Source of the DNA: Phymorhynchus buccinoides
Lineage: Eukaryota > Mollusca > Gastropoda > Neogastropoda > Raphitomidae
NCBI GenBank assembly: GCA_017654935.2
Contig: CM065711.1
Span: forward strand, 35,292,762-35,356,761
Length of the DNA: 64,000 bases
Direction of reading: 5' to 3'
In this document: one piece after another, positions 54,481-64,000 of the stretch
Numbering within the stretch: the first letter of the stretch is position 1
How the letters are laid out: every line of letters starts with the position of its first letter
Made by a program: the position numbers and the translations under genes
The notes under the pieces: generated by a model
Seen by the model: the letters and a program-made list of their open reading frames with translations, nothing else
Told to the model about the DNA's origin: nothing
Databases searched by the model: none

Positions 54481-55699
54481 CGAAAGGTCTGTTCTTTCGC
54501 AGAATAATAAAATTATACCGTAAAGAGAAAGAACCAGACGAAGATATGCAAGCGGTACGTGGTTTGCAGAGAAAACACGTCGAGCAGCGAGCCACGATCA
54601 CCAGAAAGACAACCTTTTCAAGGATAGGAAAACTCCTTTTGCTCTGATTCTAGAAAATCAAACCGTCAAAACGGCGATTCCTCCTTACCAGAGTTGCCGG
54701 AGAGAGAGACATTTTGGACGGGGTGGGTGGAGGGACACCCAGAGTGGTGAAGCTTTTTTCTTCGTAGCAAAAAAATGGAGATACGTCCTTTTTTGTGAGC
54801 GAAACTCCTTTTAGTAAATTGCAAATAAAAAGGCTTGTATTCTGGAATTTCGTGATTTTTGTGTAATCGACTCAGCACGGCTTAGAAAAGAGAAAGCATG
54901 TGCGCGTGCCTTCTCTTCACGGAAAGAATATAGACTTTCCAGCACTCCGCCAAGGAAGAATCGCCGATTGGACGGTTTGATTCTATGAAACCAGAGCAAA
55001 GCGAGTGTTGCGATCTCTGTAAAGGGTATTTCCTGGTGATCTCGGACGTGTTTTTTGCAAAACCCATCCGCAGGGCTGCCCCGTTTAAAAAGTTAAAGGT
55101 AAGAAAGTCTCATGCTTTTATGTTTTGTGCTCAAGATGTGAGTCAGAGGGCGTTGGAAACATTCTTGTGTATGTTGCGTTTTATAATTTATCTCATGTAA
55201 TGGCACATTTTCGGGCACAGACCTCGTGTACTTTCCCTGGTGATTCTAAAAGCTATTAATTGATTAATAGAAGTAATTTGAAGCTGTTGTGTCGGATTGA
55301 CTCGCTGAAATGTGGTGGGATTTTGAAGCTATTATTCTTTATTCTGCGTTTCAGGACATATTGGTCATAATGAGTAAGGTACGTATGTGTACGGTTTTCC
55401 CGTTCGCACTGGTTTCCCGCTGCATACAGCTGACCACATTCCGATTTCGGAGGAGCCTCAAAGAGGAAAGTTATTTGGAAGATTTTTTTTTAAAGGCAGG
55501 GGATTGCCAATGAGTCAGAAAGATAGTAGATGACAGAGCAAGGAAGAAGGCAGAGTCCAAGAGAGTGGCAGATTGGAGGAAGTTCCAGCCAACACTTCAG
55601 AAGGTGGGGGAAAACTATTTCACTAAAGGCTCCCCGGATCCCCACGGGAGGATTTTGAAGCAGTTGCAAACATTTTGTAAATCGGTTTTTTGTAATAAA
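54481..55699 (+). other. Unrecognised sequence; one possible small exon at 54985-55098
   Basis: An ATG at 54985 opens 38 codons with a Cys-Cys-x2-Cys cluster (SECCDLCKGYF), ending at a good donor (aaag|gtaagaaa at 55098/55099) in phase 0. No family is recognised, and this may be chance or the leader of a mobile element. The rest of the stretch shows no exon that I can support. Confidence 0.3.
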
Positions 55700-55835
55700 A
55701 CAATCTCTCTCTCTCTCTTTTTTTTCTCTTCTCTTCTCCTCTCTCTCTCTCTCTCTCTCTCTCTACTCTCTCTATCTCTCTATATCTTTCTCTCCTCTCT
55801 CCCTCTCTCTATCTCTCTCTCTCTCTCTCTGTTCT
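55700..55835. repeat. Interrupted (CT)n microsatellite
   Basis: CT-rich tract with T and A interruptions. Confidence 0.9.
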
Positions 55836-55878
55836 CTCGTCGTTTGAGATTTACCTCTTAAGATTATAGAAATACGTT

Positions 55879-55904
55879 GTGATAAAGACGCATGTCGAAA
55901 GAAG
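55879..55904 (+). other. Hairpin related to the GATAAA...GAAA hairpin of the arms
   Basis: TGTGATAAAGACGCATGTCGAAAG: the stem GAC/GTC replaces GGCG/CGCC, yet pairing and both flanking boxes are kept. Confidence 0.35.
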
Positions 55905-56350
55905 ATTTCATTTGGTCATTTTTGTAGATGTCACAGGAGACAAGAAGTACATTTTATTCTTTTCACTTGTCCAAGGTATCTTTTTTTGTTCATGTTCCAT
56001 CTGCTTGGGTCGTACAGTGGCGTTGCTCCACACGGCCGCTCATTCCGAATCCAATTCGCAGCTACACCCGTTTTCAAGGTATCTCTGAGCTTAGGAAATT
56101 ATTTACCCAAAAGTATTATAACCTGCCATCAAGCGTGACTCTTTACTTTTCCTTGCAACCGATAACAAAACATGTGCAAAAGAAACTTGGCTATTATGTT
56201 TACAAAGCTTTTTGTAATAGACATGGTTAAAAAAACAATTGCCATCGGTAGTGCATGTACTCGTCTCTGATTTGTGTTCACTTTGTGATATGGGTCAAAT
56301 GGCCTAACAGTAAAACATTGTCGAGGTCAAGTGTGTCAAGTCTGTGTGTG
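55905..56350. other. Noncoding, no gene seen
   Basis: An open frame at 55928-56230 has no recognisable domain. Confidence 0.35.
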
Positions 56351-56353
56351 TCT

Positions 56354-56400
<47 letters not shown>

Positions 56401-56401
56401 T

Positions 56402-56433
<32 letters not shown>

Positions 56434-56519
56434 ACTCTCTCTTCAAGGACGATGTAAGATAGGCATCGCCTAAAATCCCTTATCCGTTTAAATACCATTT
56501 TTTCAGTGTTCAGTGTTCT

Positions 56520-56558
<39 letters not shown>

Positions 56559-56630
56559 CTCTCTCTCTTCGCTCTCTTCTCTCTCTCTCTCTCTCTTCTC
56601 TCATGCTCTCTCCTCTCTATCGGTTGGAAA
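56351..56630 (+). repeat. (CT)n tracts upstream of the contig D E1 copy
   Basis: CT tracts at about 56355-56445 and 56517-56620, the latter directly before the E1 start. Confidence 0.9.
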
Positions 56631-57621
56631 CAGGGCAAAGATGGGAACCAAGTATGCAGCTGTGAATGAGTTGTAAGATCTCAAAATGGGTTGGGAGCGT
56701 AATCAAATTTCTACAGTGGAAAATATTGTTGTAATGAAAGATCGTGCGGTTGACTTTGTAAACTGACCAAACATGACGATGTGAAACGCCTGGGAGGGGG
56801 GGGGGCCGCATTGGCTGTTCATGGTTTGAATAGAGGGGGTTCAGCTCTCAAAACATAGAAACAAAGGTGGGTGACGGCAAGGTCGAGGTGACAACAATGG
56901 AACATTGTGATCGGGTTTTTGTTTGTGATCTGTTCTTGGTAAGCTGACAGCTGCTTGTGTGTCAACATAGAAGCAATGAACAACATAAACGTACATGAAA
57001 ATGAACAACATATCAACTGGAAATGCAATGACAAACTCATACGGAAACTAGGCCATGCACAGAAAACGCTGTACCTTTCATCTGGCGTTGGAAACGGAAA
57101 TGATGTGTCAAATCCCTTGCACGTGCGTTCTTCGTGCTGTTCGCCGTTTCTTGGCAATGCTGTGTTTTCCAAAGGGCAGATCCTGCTAAGTAATGAGTAC
57201 AGACGGACCCTGGCCCAAATAATGGACAGCAGTGCAGCACGAGAAGACAGTACGCAATCTGGGACATCAATGTGACAGAAGACGGGCTCTTACTTCGCAG
57301 GGGGTGGGTGAGATTTTGAAGGCCATTTCAATTGCAGTCCCAGCAACGCCAGTTCCAATCAACGAGCCAAAACAAACAAACATAAGTCAACAACTAAGTC
57401 AACACAGAGAAGAAACAAATGAAAGAAAAACAAATCAATCAAAGAGCAACTGTGTGACATTAAACAGAACTTACCACGAGTATCCGAGAAGTGTGAAAGA
57501 ATTAATGAAACGCTGTAAACACATGAAACATGACAACACTTCCCTATGTGCTTAAGTGATGATATTACCTTGATGTGAATGATCTGTTTTCGCGACGGAC
57601 AGCTGAGAGAAAGGATGAAAG

Positions 57622-57987
57622 GTGCCAGAGATGTGTGCTGTGGTGGATGGTTTGAAAGAGGAAATAAACAAAATGCATGAGGAGATAGACAGATTGGAGG
57701 AGTTCTCACGTAGAGACAATCTCCGTATGTTTGGTGTGGCGTCTGTTGTGAGTGGTGAGAGGGAGAGTTATGATGATTGTGCCAGAGCTGTGTGTGAGGC
57801 GTTGAATGGGGTGGATGGAAGAAAGGTATGGTCAGAGGAGGACATTGTGCGGGGCTCACAGGAGTGGGCCCAGAGAACGGAACAGCGTGTGAAGCCTCCT
57901 TGCTCGAAAAGAACGATGATTGTAAAGTTTAGGAAGGGGAAAGGACAGACGATGTTGATCACGAACAGAGGATTAGATAGAGAGTAG
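57622..57987 (+). CDS. E1 ORF1 segment (coiled coil plus RNA-binding-like domain)
   Basis: 121 residues in frame: an acidic coiled coil (residues ~5-28), then EFSRRDNLRMFGV, the junction usual in non-LTR ORF1 proteins. It then runs to RTMIVKFRKGKGQTMLI, similar to the end of the ORF1 RNA-recognition fold. ORF1 proteins coat element RNA. The upstream coiled coil seen in the arm copies (KSIKDELCDIKQNL) is present at 57415-57510 in another frame. The apparent ATG is internal, because small indels split this ORF. It is absent from both arm copies owing to a deletion. Confidence 0.6.
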   Translation: MPEMCAVVDGLKEEINKMHEEIDRLEEFSRRDNLRMFGVASVVSGERESYDDCARAVCEALNGVDGRKVWSEEDIVRGSQEWAQRTEQRVKPPCSKRTMIVKFRKGKGQTMLITNRGLDRE

Positions 57988-58789
57988 CTGGAATAAAAAC
58001 TAAGAGTGGAGAGTACCCAAGGAGCTCACTCAACAGACACAAGACAGACGGTCGAATCAGCGAAGAAATTAGGTAAGTCTACAAGAATGGTCAAAGGAAA
58101 GATGATGTTGGGGGAATCTACTGTGGGGACACAGATATTATCGGACAGGTGTTGGAAACAGGGGGGGGGGGGTGGGGGAGTAAAAAAAAAAAAAAAAAAA
58201 GAAGCTCCCCTAGGTCCCATGGGACAGAGCAAAGACACTCCAGAACGAGTGGAGTATCCACATGTATCTCCCTGTTCTGTTGCTAGAAGACCGCCTCGAA
58301 TGCTGAATGCAGCGAGAAACCCCAGAGATATTGCGGTTTTTCTGCATTCCCCACCCAACGTGCCCCCTTGGTTGGGGGGTCAGCAAAATCTAAGTTAGTG
58401 CCAAATGAAACCCGGAAGGATGTATTGCATGACTCGATAGACTTGACTGGACGTGCTGATGGACAGGTGTGAGGCAGACAGAAGAGCTTGGCGTTTTACA
58501 GGCTACTTGCGGACCTTAGTTCCAAGAAAAGGAAAGCAAGGAGGCTGCGACCCCCGCCGTTCAAATGAATATGCGGACTGGCGGGAGCGAGAAAGTACAC
58601 TCGTAGACTAGCAACCCTTACGCTTGACTTTGAAAGAAGCAACGGCACAGTCTTGTTGAATAGACTCAGGCTTCGGGAAACTCTCGCTCTTTGCGGTCAA
58701 GCGCAAACACAGATAAATAGGCCTCGGCAAGGTTGTCAAGCTAAGGAAATAAACTTCCTTAACTACTAAATGTGGAAAATTTGTACAAT
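57988..58789 (+). other. E1 region between ORF1 and endonuclease
   Basis: Probably the C-terminal end of ORF1 and an inter-ORF spacer. It includes a G10/A19 tract at 58160-58200 that destroys the frame. No domain recognised. Confidence 0.45.
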
Positions 58790-61700
58790 AAAATTTCTGA
58801 TGTTTCTTTTATGAATTACTGTGAGTAATTTTGATATAGTTTGTCTAACTGAAACCTTTGTTGGTTCTTCGTTTGACTGGAGTTGTTCGTTTGCCGATTA
58901 TGTAAAATTTGTTGCTCCTGCTAAAAAAAACTGTCAGTGCATGGTAAAAACTCAGGTGGAGTAGTATTACTAATCAAAAAAATGTTTTGCTCAGTATGTT
59001 AGGGAAATTAAATTTGAGTGTGATAATGTTGTTGCTGTCCAGGTTAATAAATGCGTGTTTGGCGTTGATAAAGATGTCGTACTGATTGCTAGCTATGTTG
59101 TTCCTGAAGGAGGGCCAGCATATCGTGATAAAGAGTTAAAAGATGGCATTGTTATTGTTGAAGAACGTGTTTTGCAAACGATTGATTATGATAGTGTGCA
59201 TATAATTGTGTGTGGGGATATGAATGCTAGGACGGGCAGGGAACAACCCAAAGAAGAACAAATGTTGAACTATGTACAGAATACAGATAATGATGATAGT
59301 GATGATGATGATAAAGATTTGTATTGCTTTAAACGTAGCTCTAAAGAATGTGTAACTATAAATAACTTTGGACGTTCATTGCTGGATTTTTGTTTCCTGT
59401 TTGACCTTGTAATTATGAATGGTTCCTGTAATACTGATATAGAAGGAGAGTTTACTTTTGTGGCACCACAAGGGTGTAGCGTAATCGATTATTTTCTTGT
59501 ATCAAGGGAAGTAACTTCATTCTGTAACTTAACTGTTAACGATTGTCTCTTTTCATGGCATTTACCTGTACAGCTGACTTGGAAGCATTGTTCTGTTGAG
59601 AAAGATGTTGTTTTAATGCCTCAGTTGGGTGAAGATCGAGTTGTGTGGTGTGAAGAGAGTGTACATGTGCTTAAAACTGAGTTAAATTCTAACGAGTTTA
59701 AACAGAGTATAGTTAAAGCTACCGTTTGTTTGGATACAGATGTAAACAAATGTGTTGAAGTTTTTGTTAACGCCCTTTATGGGGCTGCTGCATGCATGGT
59801 TAGAACGATTGGTGGAAACATTAAAACTTCTAATGACTGGTTTGATAGAGAATGTGAGAACAAGAAAAGGCTGGTTAAAAGACTACTTCAACAATTTCGA
59901 CGAGCTAAATCAGCAAAAGGGAAAAAAGAAAAACATGCTAGATATGTTAAAGAAAGAAAGGAATACGTTGATTAAAGAAAAGAAAAAAGAATATGATTTA
60001 AAGAGGCTAGAAAAATTAAAACAGTCAATTAACGACCCTAGACAGTTTTGGTCAACAATAAGGTCAATTAATCGAAGGAAATTTATATACAATGAAATAA
60101 CCTCCCAGCAATGGCATGCCCATTTTGCAAGTGTATTTAACTCTTTTGATACAGAACAAAATGCCACGTTTGAAGAAAATGTTGAAGTCAGAGAAGTTCA
60201 AGATGAACCTTTATTTAACGAGCCTTTAACAGTGGAAGAGGTAAGAGCCAGTATAAAACATCTGAAAACTGGAAAGAGTAGTGGGTTAGATAAAATTATT
60301 AGTGAAATGTTAAAGCATGTAGATGATTCTATTCTTATTTTTTTGGTCTTGCTTTTTAATAAATTGTTTGATGGTGGAACATTTCCAATTGAATGGTCTA
60401 AGTCTATTATGGTTCCCATCTATAAGAAGGGAGACCCTAACAATCCAGATAACTACAGAGGGGTTGCTTTAACTAGTGTAATTAGTAAGGTTTATACTCA
60501 TATTTTAAACAAAAGACTATCAACTTGGGCAGAAAGGGAGGGAAAGATAGTGGAAGAGCAGGCAGGGTTCAGAGCAGGATACAGCACTGCAGACCATATC
60601 TTCACTTAGTACAAAAAATTATCATGAGAAATACTAAACTATACATTGCTTTTGTCGATTTTAAAAAAGCGTTCGATTCAGTTAATAGAAACGTATTATG
60701 GCATGTTCTCAGGAAAAATGGTGTTCATGGTAAGTTGTATAATGCACTTCGAGGAATATATGATTCTGTGATTGCATGCGTGCGGGAAAAAGGTGTTTAT
60801 TCTGATATATTTTCTTGCCCTCGTGGCGTCAAACAAGGTTGTCTTTTAAGTCCGCAGTTATTTGCCTTCTTTATAAACGAACTGTCAATTGAAATGTCGG
60901 AAAATGGTAGACATGGTGTGCAACTACTTTCTGGATCTGTAGAAATGTTTATGTTGCTCTTTGCTGACGATGTGATTTTAGTCTCCAGTACAGCAATCGG
61001 TTTGCAAAATCAACTTGATAGTTTAAAGAATTAAGTAGTTAGACTGCAATTATCTGTAAACCTTGATAAAACAAACATTATAGTTTTCAGAAATGGTGGG
61101 TATTTGTCACATAGAGAGGTATGGTTTTATGATAATGTTAAAGTAGTGGTAACTAACGCATACAAATACCTTGGGATGGTATTTACAACTAGATTACGCT
61201 TAAATACTGGGTGGTATGAATCATATAGGAAAGGGAAGAAAGGTGTAACAGAAATATTAAGATGTATGAGGAAATTAAATGCGATAGATCCTTCTTTATT
61301 TTGAAAATTATTTGATACACATATTGTTCCTATGTTAACTTATGCGGCAGAAATATGGGGCCTTGAAGAAAACATTCACATGGAAAAGGTACATACGCTA
61401 GCTATAAAACGATTTCTAAACATACCATTACATTCATCAAACACAATAGCATATGGGGATTCCGGAAGGTATCCCCTATACATAAAAAGTTTTGTAAAAT
61501 GTGTTAATTATTGGCTAAAGCTTACACAGTTGCCTTAAAGTAGAATATGTAGACAAGCTTACAACATGTTAGTATATCAATCTGAATTAGGAAAAAATAA
61601 TTGGGTTAGTAAAGTAAAGCATATTTTGTGTATTAATGGATTTGGTATAATCTGGCTTAGCCAGGGTGTTGGAGACGTAAGATGCTTTACACTCGAATTT

Positions 61701-62163
61701 AAAGACAGTTTAATAGCTTGCTTTAAGCAAAACTGGCTCTCCAAGTTATAAGACAGTGACAAGTACTATTGGTATCATTCGTTTAAAAGTATTTTACAAC
61801 CAGAAAAATTTATAAGGGTTGTAACTAATAAATGGCATAGGGATACATATGCTAGGCTTAGAAGCAGAACACTGGGGTTAAAAGCAAAATAGAAGGTGGT
61901 TTGACCCCGAAGACAAAAAAAATGGTGTGTGTATGATGTGTACAACTGGTGTTATCGAAAACGAAGAACATTTTATATTCCACTGTGTTGCGTACAAGGA
62001 AATCAGAATTAGATCACAGCTTTCTAACAAATGTATTTATAACAATCATGATCTGTGCAGATTATTATCTTCTGATAATGAAAACACTATTGTTTCGTTA
62101 GCCAAATATGTTACAGAAGCATTTAATGTCAGAAAAAAGAGAATGCTTATTTATGATGTATGA
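58790..62163 (+). pseudogene. E1 endonuclease-reverse transcriptase ORF2 (contig D copy)
   Basis: Order: FDIVCLTET (58830, with frameshifts to 59050); a 306-residue frame 59055-59975 with CGDMNARTG, GCSVIDYFLVS (Tyr where both arms have a stop) and the Ser-Trp-His box; RT fingers 59752-60609 (GKSSGLDKI, NYRGVAL); palm 60525-61034 (FVDFKKAFDSV, GVKQGCLLSP, LLFADDVIL), ending in a TAA in the NxEAV segment; then 61104-61304 (YKYLGM), 61332-61538 (YAAEIWG...), 61566-61751; and the Cys/His knuckle 61927-62163. At least seven stops or frameshifts make it dead, but it gives the uninterrupted domain order. Confidence 0.78.
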
Positions 62164-62508
62164 AATTAATGTGTGCTCATTATGTCATATATCGTGTTAT
62201 ATGAGCTTGAGAATCTTGTGTATTTTATATAATATGTTTTTTTGTTTTGTTTGTTTGTTTGTTTTCATGTCTGGTTTCGGCTTGCTATTGTAATTTGTTT
62301 CCTGAATTATTTGTACATGTATGTTTAATCCGTTTCTTCACTTTTCGTGATACGTAGGTTTTCATTTTTATTATTGCTTTTTTGAGTTTCATGATTTATG
62401 TTCCTTAACTTCGGCGCTGCAAGAAACAGTTCACCACATTGACATAAAGGCTGTATTTGTGCCATTGTGAATAAAACAATGTCTGAAGCGTCAAATTGGT
62501 CTGAAGCG
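62164..62508 (+). other. E1 3' UTR (contig D copy)
   Basis: AT-rich, ending in cttcggcgctgcaagaaac ... gtctgaagcg, the same end as in the arms. A direct repeat of the last ~12 bp is present. Confidence 0.65.
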
Positions 62509-62587
62509 TCTCTCTTTCTACTCTCTCCTCTCATCTCTCATCGTGCTTCTCTCTCTCTCTCTCTCCTCTCCTCCTCTCTCTCATCGC

Positions 62588-62624
<37 letters not shown>
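62509..62624 (+). repeat. (CT)n tract downstream of E1 (contig D)
   Basis: CT-rich, interrupted. Confidence 0.9.
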
Positions 62625-62625
<1 letters not shown>

Positions 62626-62707
62626 CAGAACTGAGTGTACATGGATTAAAAACTGGTAACAAACTCCTTCTTCAACCTTGCATTCCATTCTTGTATCATC
62701 TCCACAG

Positions 62708-63054
62708 GCGACCTCTGCTATGCTCATTGCAAACGTTTCGTGGAAGACGTACTTCTGGTGTCGGACTAGGAACTCGTGCAGCGCATGCGCACCCTGCTGG
62801 AGTGAGGCATCAAGGCGGAACTCTCGGGCTGTGCGGCCATGGCGGCCATGTTGACCGGGTGCGTGCCCGATGTGGAGGGGAGGGAAGTGGTGGTGGTGAT
62901 CACGGGGGGTAATGTTACCGTGGAGGAAATGCAGTCGCTTTCTGCCCGACAGAACCCGGTTTCAGCTCCTTTTAGTTCATGCCTTTCGTTAACACTCATC
63001 ACCAGCATAAACCCAATTGACAGTGTTTTAGTCAGTAGATTTACGTTGTTTTAA
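62708..63054 (+). pseudogene. Broken exon of a threonine-dehydratase/serine-racemase-like PLP enzyme
   Basis: A good acceptor (atcatctccacag) ends at 62707. In the frame starting at 62710 the exon reads RFVEDVLLVSD-stop-ELVQRMRTLLE-stop-GIKAELSG, then CAAMAAMLTGCVPDVEGREVVVVITGGNVTVEE in spaced form. This corresponds to the last part of fold-type-II PLP enzymes, where the VVVVxSGGN strand lies beside the cofactor. Stops are TAG at 62767 and TGA at 62803; after them the frame is open to 63054. If the stops are not sequence errors, this is a decayed copy. No other exon of such a gene is seen in the window. The preceding E1 insertion lies in what would be its last intron. Confidence 0.65.
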
Positions 63055-63064
63055 CACAAACCAT

Positions 63065-63290
63065 TTCAAAACCAACCATTTTTCAGCCAAATATTTCCAT
63101 TAAGCTCAACTGGGTAGAGAAAATATTTAATCTGCAATATTTGGGATTCCATTTGTGACATCCATAAAATATGGCCTATTCTTACCTCCCAAAATGAAGA
63201 GCATAAATTATTAAGGTCACTCAGACCCTCATGTTGATGCCTTTTCAGTGACATGGGTGTTCAATCATCGTGGTGCCAAGAGGCGACTGT
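63065..63290. repeat. Dispersed repeat X (contig D copy)
   Basis: Diverged copy of 18528-18745, aligned by the words listed there. Confidence 0.75.
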
Positions 63291-63499
63291 AGCGATGGAA
63301 GGGTAATGTGGTTTACCACTTGTAAGGTCTTTTTCTATCCCAACCACAATCAGTGAAAATAATACTTGCTTCTGTTAAAGTTATGTTTTTCTTTTCTTGT
63401 TTCCAGGGCAAGATGTAAACAAACCCATTGTGCGCTTATTCTTTTCCCTCAATAAACAAATTCTTTCGCCCACCCTCAATAAACAGTTTTTCAAGTTTC
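63291..63499. other. Noncoding, no gene seen
   Basis: Includes two 'ctcaataaaca' words near 63450-63485, possible poly(A) signals. Confidence 0.35.
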
Positions 63500-63948
63500 A
63501 AAATTCTCTATCTCTCTCTCTCTCTCTCTCTCCTCTCTCTCTTCTCTCTCTCTCTCTTCGTCTCTGTCTCACTCTCCTCTCATTCGTCTCATCTGCTCGG
63601 CTCTCTCTCTTCTCTCCTCTCTCTCTCTCTCTCTCATCTCTCTCCCCTCTCTCCCTCTCATTCTCTTCTTGTTCTCACTCTCCGTCTCTCTATCACACAC
63701 AGCAAACACACACGCACACACGCACATATCCGTCGCCGCGCGGCTGCGCGCGCGCACACACACGCACATATACACTATAAAATTAGCTTACACCACACGC
63801 GCCGCAGCGCGCGGGGGGGCGGGGCAACAGGCACGCACGCAACGCACGCACGCACGCACGCAGACGCACTGCACGCCACGCACGCACACACACACATCAC
63901 ACACACGTGTTTCACACACACACACACACACAACACACTACACACTTG
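63500..63948. repeat. (CT)n, (CA)n and GC-rich simple repeats
   Basis: CT-rich tract to about 63690, CACG/GCGC repeats 63700-63780, a G run near 63816, and CACG/CACA repeats to 63945. Confidence 0.9.
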
Positions 63949-64000
63949 TTGACGAAACTGATTTTGAAAACGATGAAACAGCGGTCATCTTCAAGACAAA
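63949..64000. other. Window edge, no feature seen
   Basis: 52 bases without recognisable content. Confidence 0.4.

Larger units (their letters stand above)
56631..62508 (+). mobile_element. E1 copy in contig D, uninterrupted and near full length (~5.9 kb)
   Basis: Starts with cagggcaaagatgggaacc after (CT)n and ends with gtctgaagcg, repeated once at 62481-62508, before another (CT)n. It retains a ~1.2-kb ORF1 region and ~370 bp of RT 3' sequence missing from the arm copies, and has no nested element. The first ~900 bp are peppered with single-base indels relative to the arms. The 2A region here is out of frame (ggaccctggcccaaa at about 57205). Confidence 0.8.

Noticed and set aside
58026..58398. 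Overlapping frames of 110-130 codons around the G10/A19 tract
   Set aside because: Their length depends on homopolymers; they lie in the damaged ORF1 to ORF2 interval of E1 and show no domain.

Overview
The window looks like nuclear DNA of a mollusc, probably a gastropod. It carries the last exon of a leucine-rich-repeat GPCR with two LDL-receptor class A modules, an architecture typical of the molluscan GRL101-like family. Splice sites are spliceosomal, microsatellites and minisatellites are dense, and there are several families of decayed non-LTR retrotransposons. Clade and species are inferences. No bacterial, phage or CRISPR features are present.

Three runs of exactly 500 N (3034-3533, 28843-29342, 53180-53679) divide the window into four contig pieces: A (1-3033), B (3534-28842), C (29343-53179) and D (53680-64000). 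Piece A ends in the GPCR exon (999-2963, + strand), which runs into a 64-bp tandem repeat at the gap. Pieces B and C are reverse complements of each other over about 23.6 kb (3534-27131 against 29343-53022), at allele-like identity. They probably represent the two haplotypes of one locus placed head to head by scaffolding, not a genuine palindrome.

Each arm holds the same series, read inward from the outer end: an exon ending in an LDLa-like module; two foldback elements; palindromic and microsatellite DNA; a CUB-like exon; a 130-bp tandem repeat rich in AGGTCA half-sites; a 5'-truncated I/Nimb-like retrotransposon with an RNase H domain; a 35-bp minisatellite of about 2.4 kb; and a non-LTR element, called E1 here, with an L1/Tx1-like element nested inside it. 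The two exons splice in phase with each other, and the second ends in phase 0, as the GPCR exon begins. They are therefore good candidates for upstream exons of the same receptor gene, but in this scaffold they lie on the wrong side or strand of it.

E1 is the most interesting mobile element. Its first ORF has two hydrophobic segments followed by a 2A-like NPGP motif and then a coiled-coil ORF1 region. Both E1 loci are flanked on both sides by (CT)n of the same polarity, which suggests insertion into CT microsatellites. Piece D carries a second, more complete E1 copy (about 56631-62508), many CT arrays, and a broken exon of a threonine-dehydratase/serine-racemase-like PLP enzyme.

No intact complete gene is present. 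The substantive results are the assembly structure, the fragmented receptor gene, the biology of E1, and one stretch of the right arm (about 50840-51700) that looks like a consensus mosaic of two neighbouring sequences.
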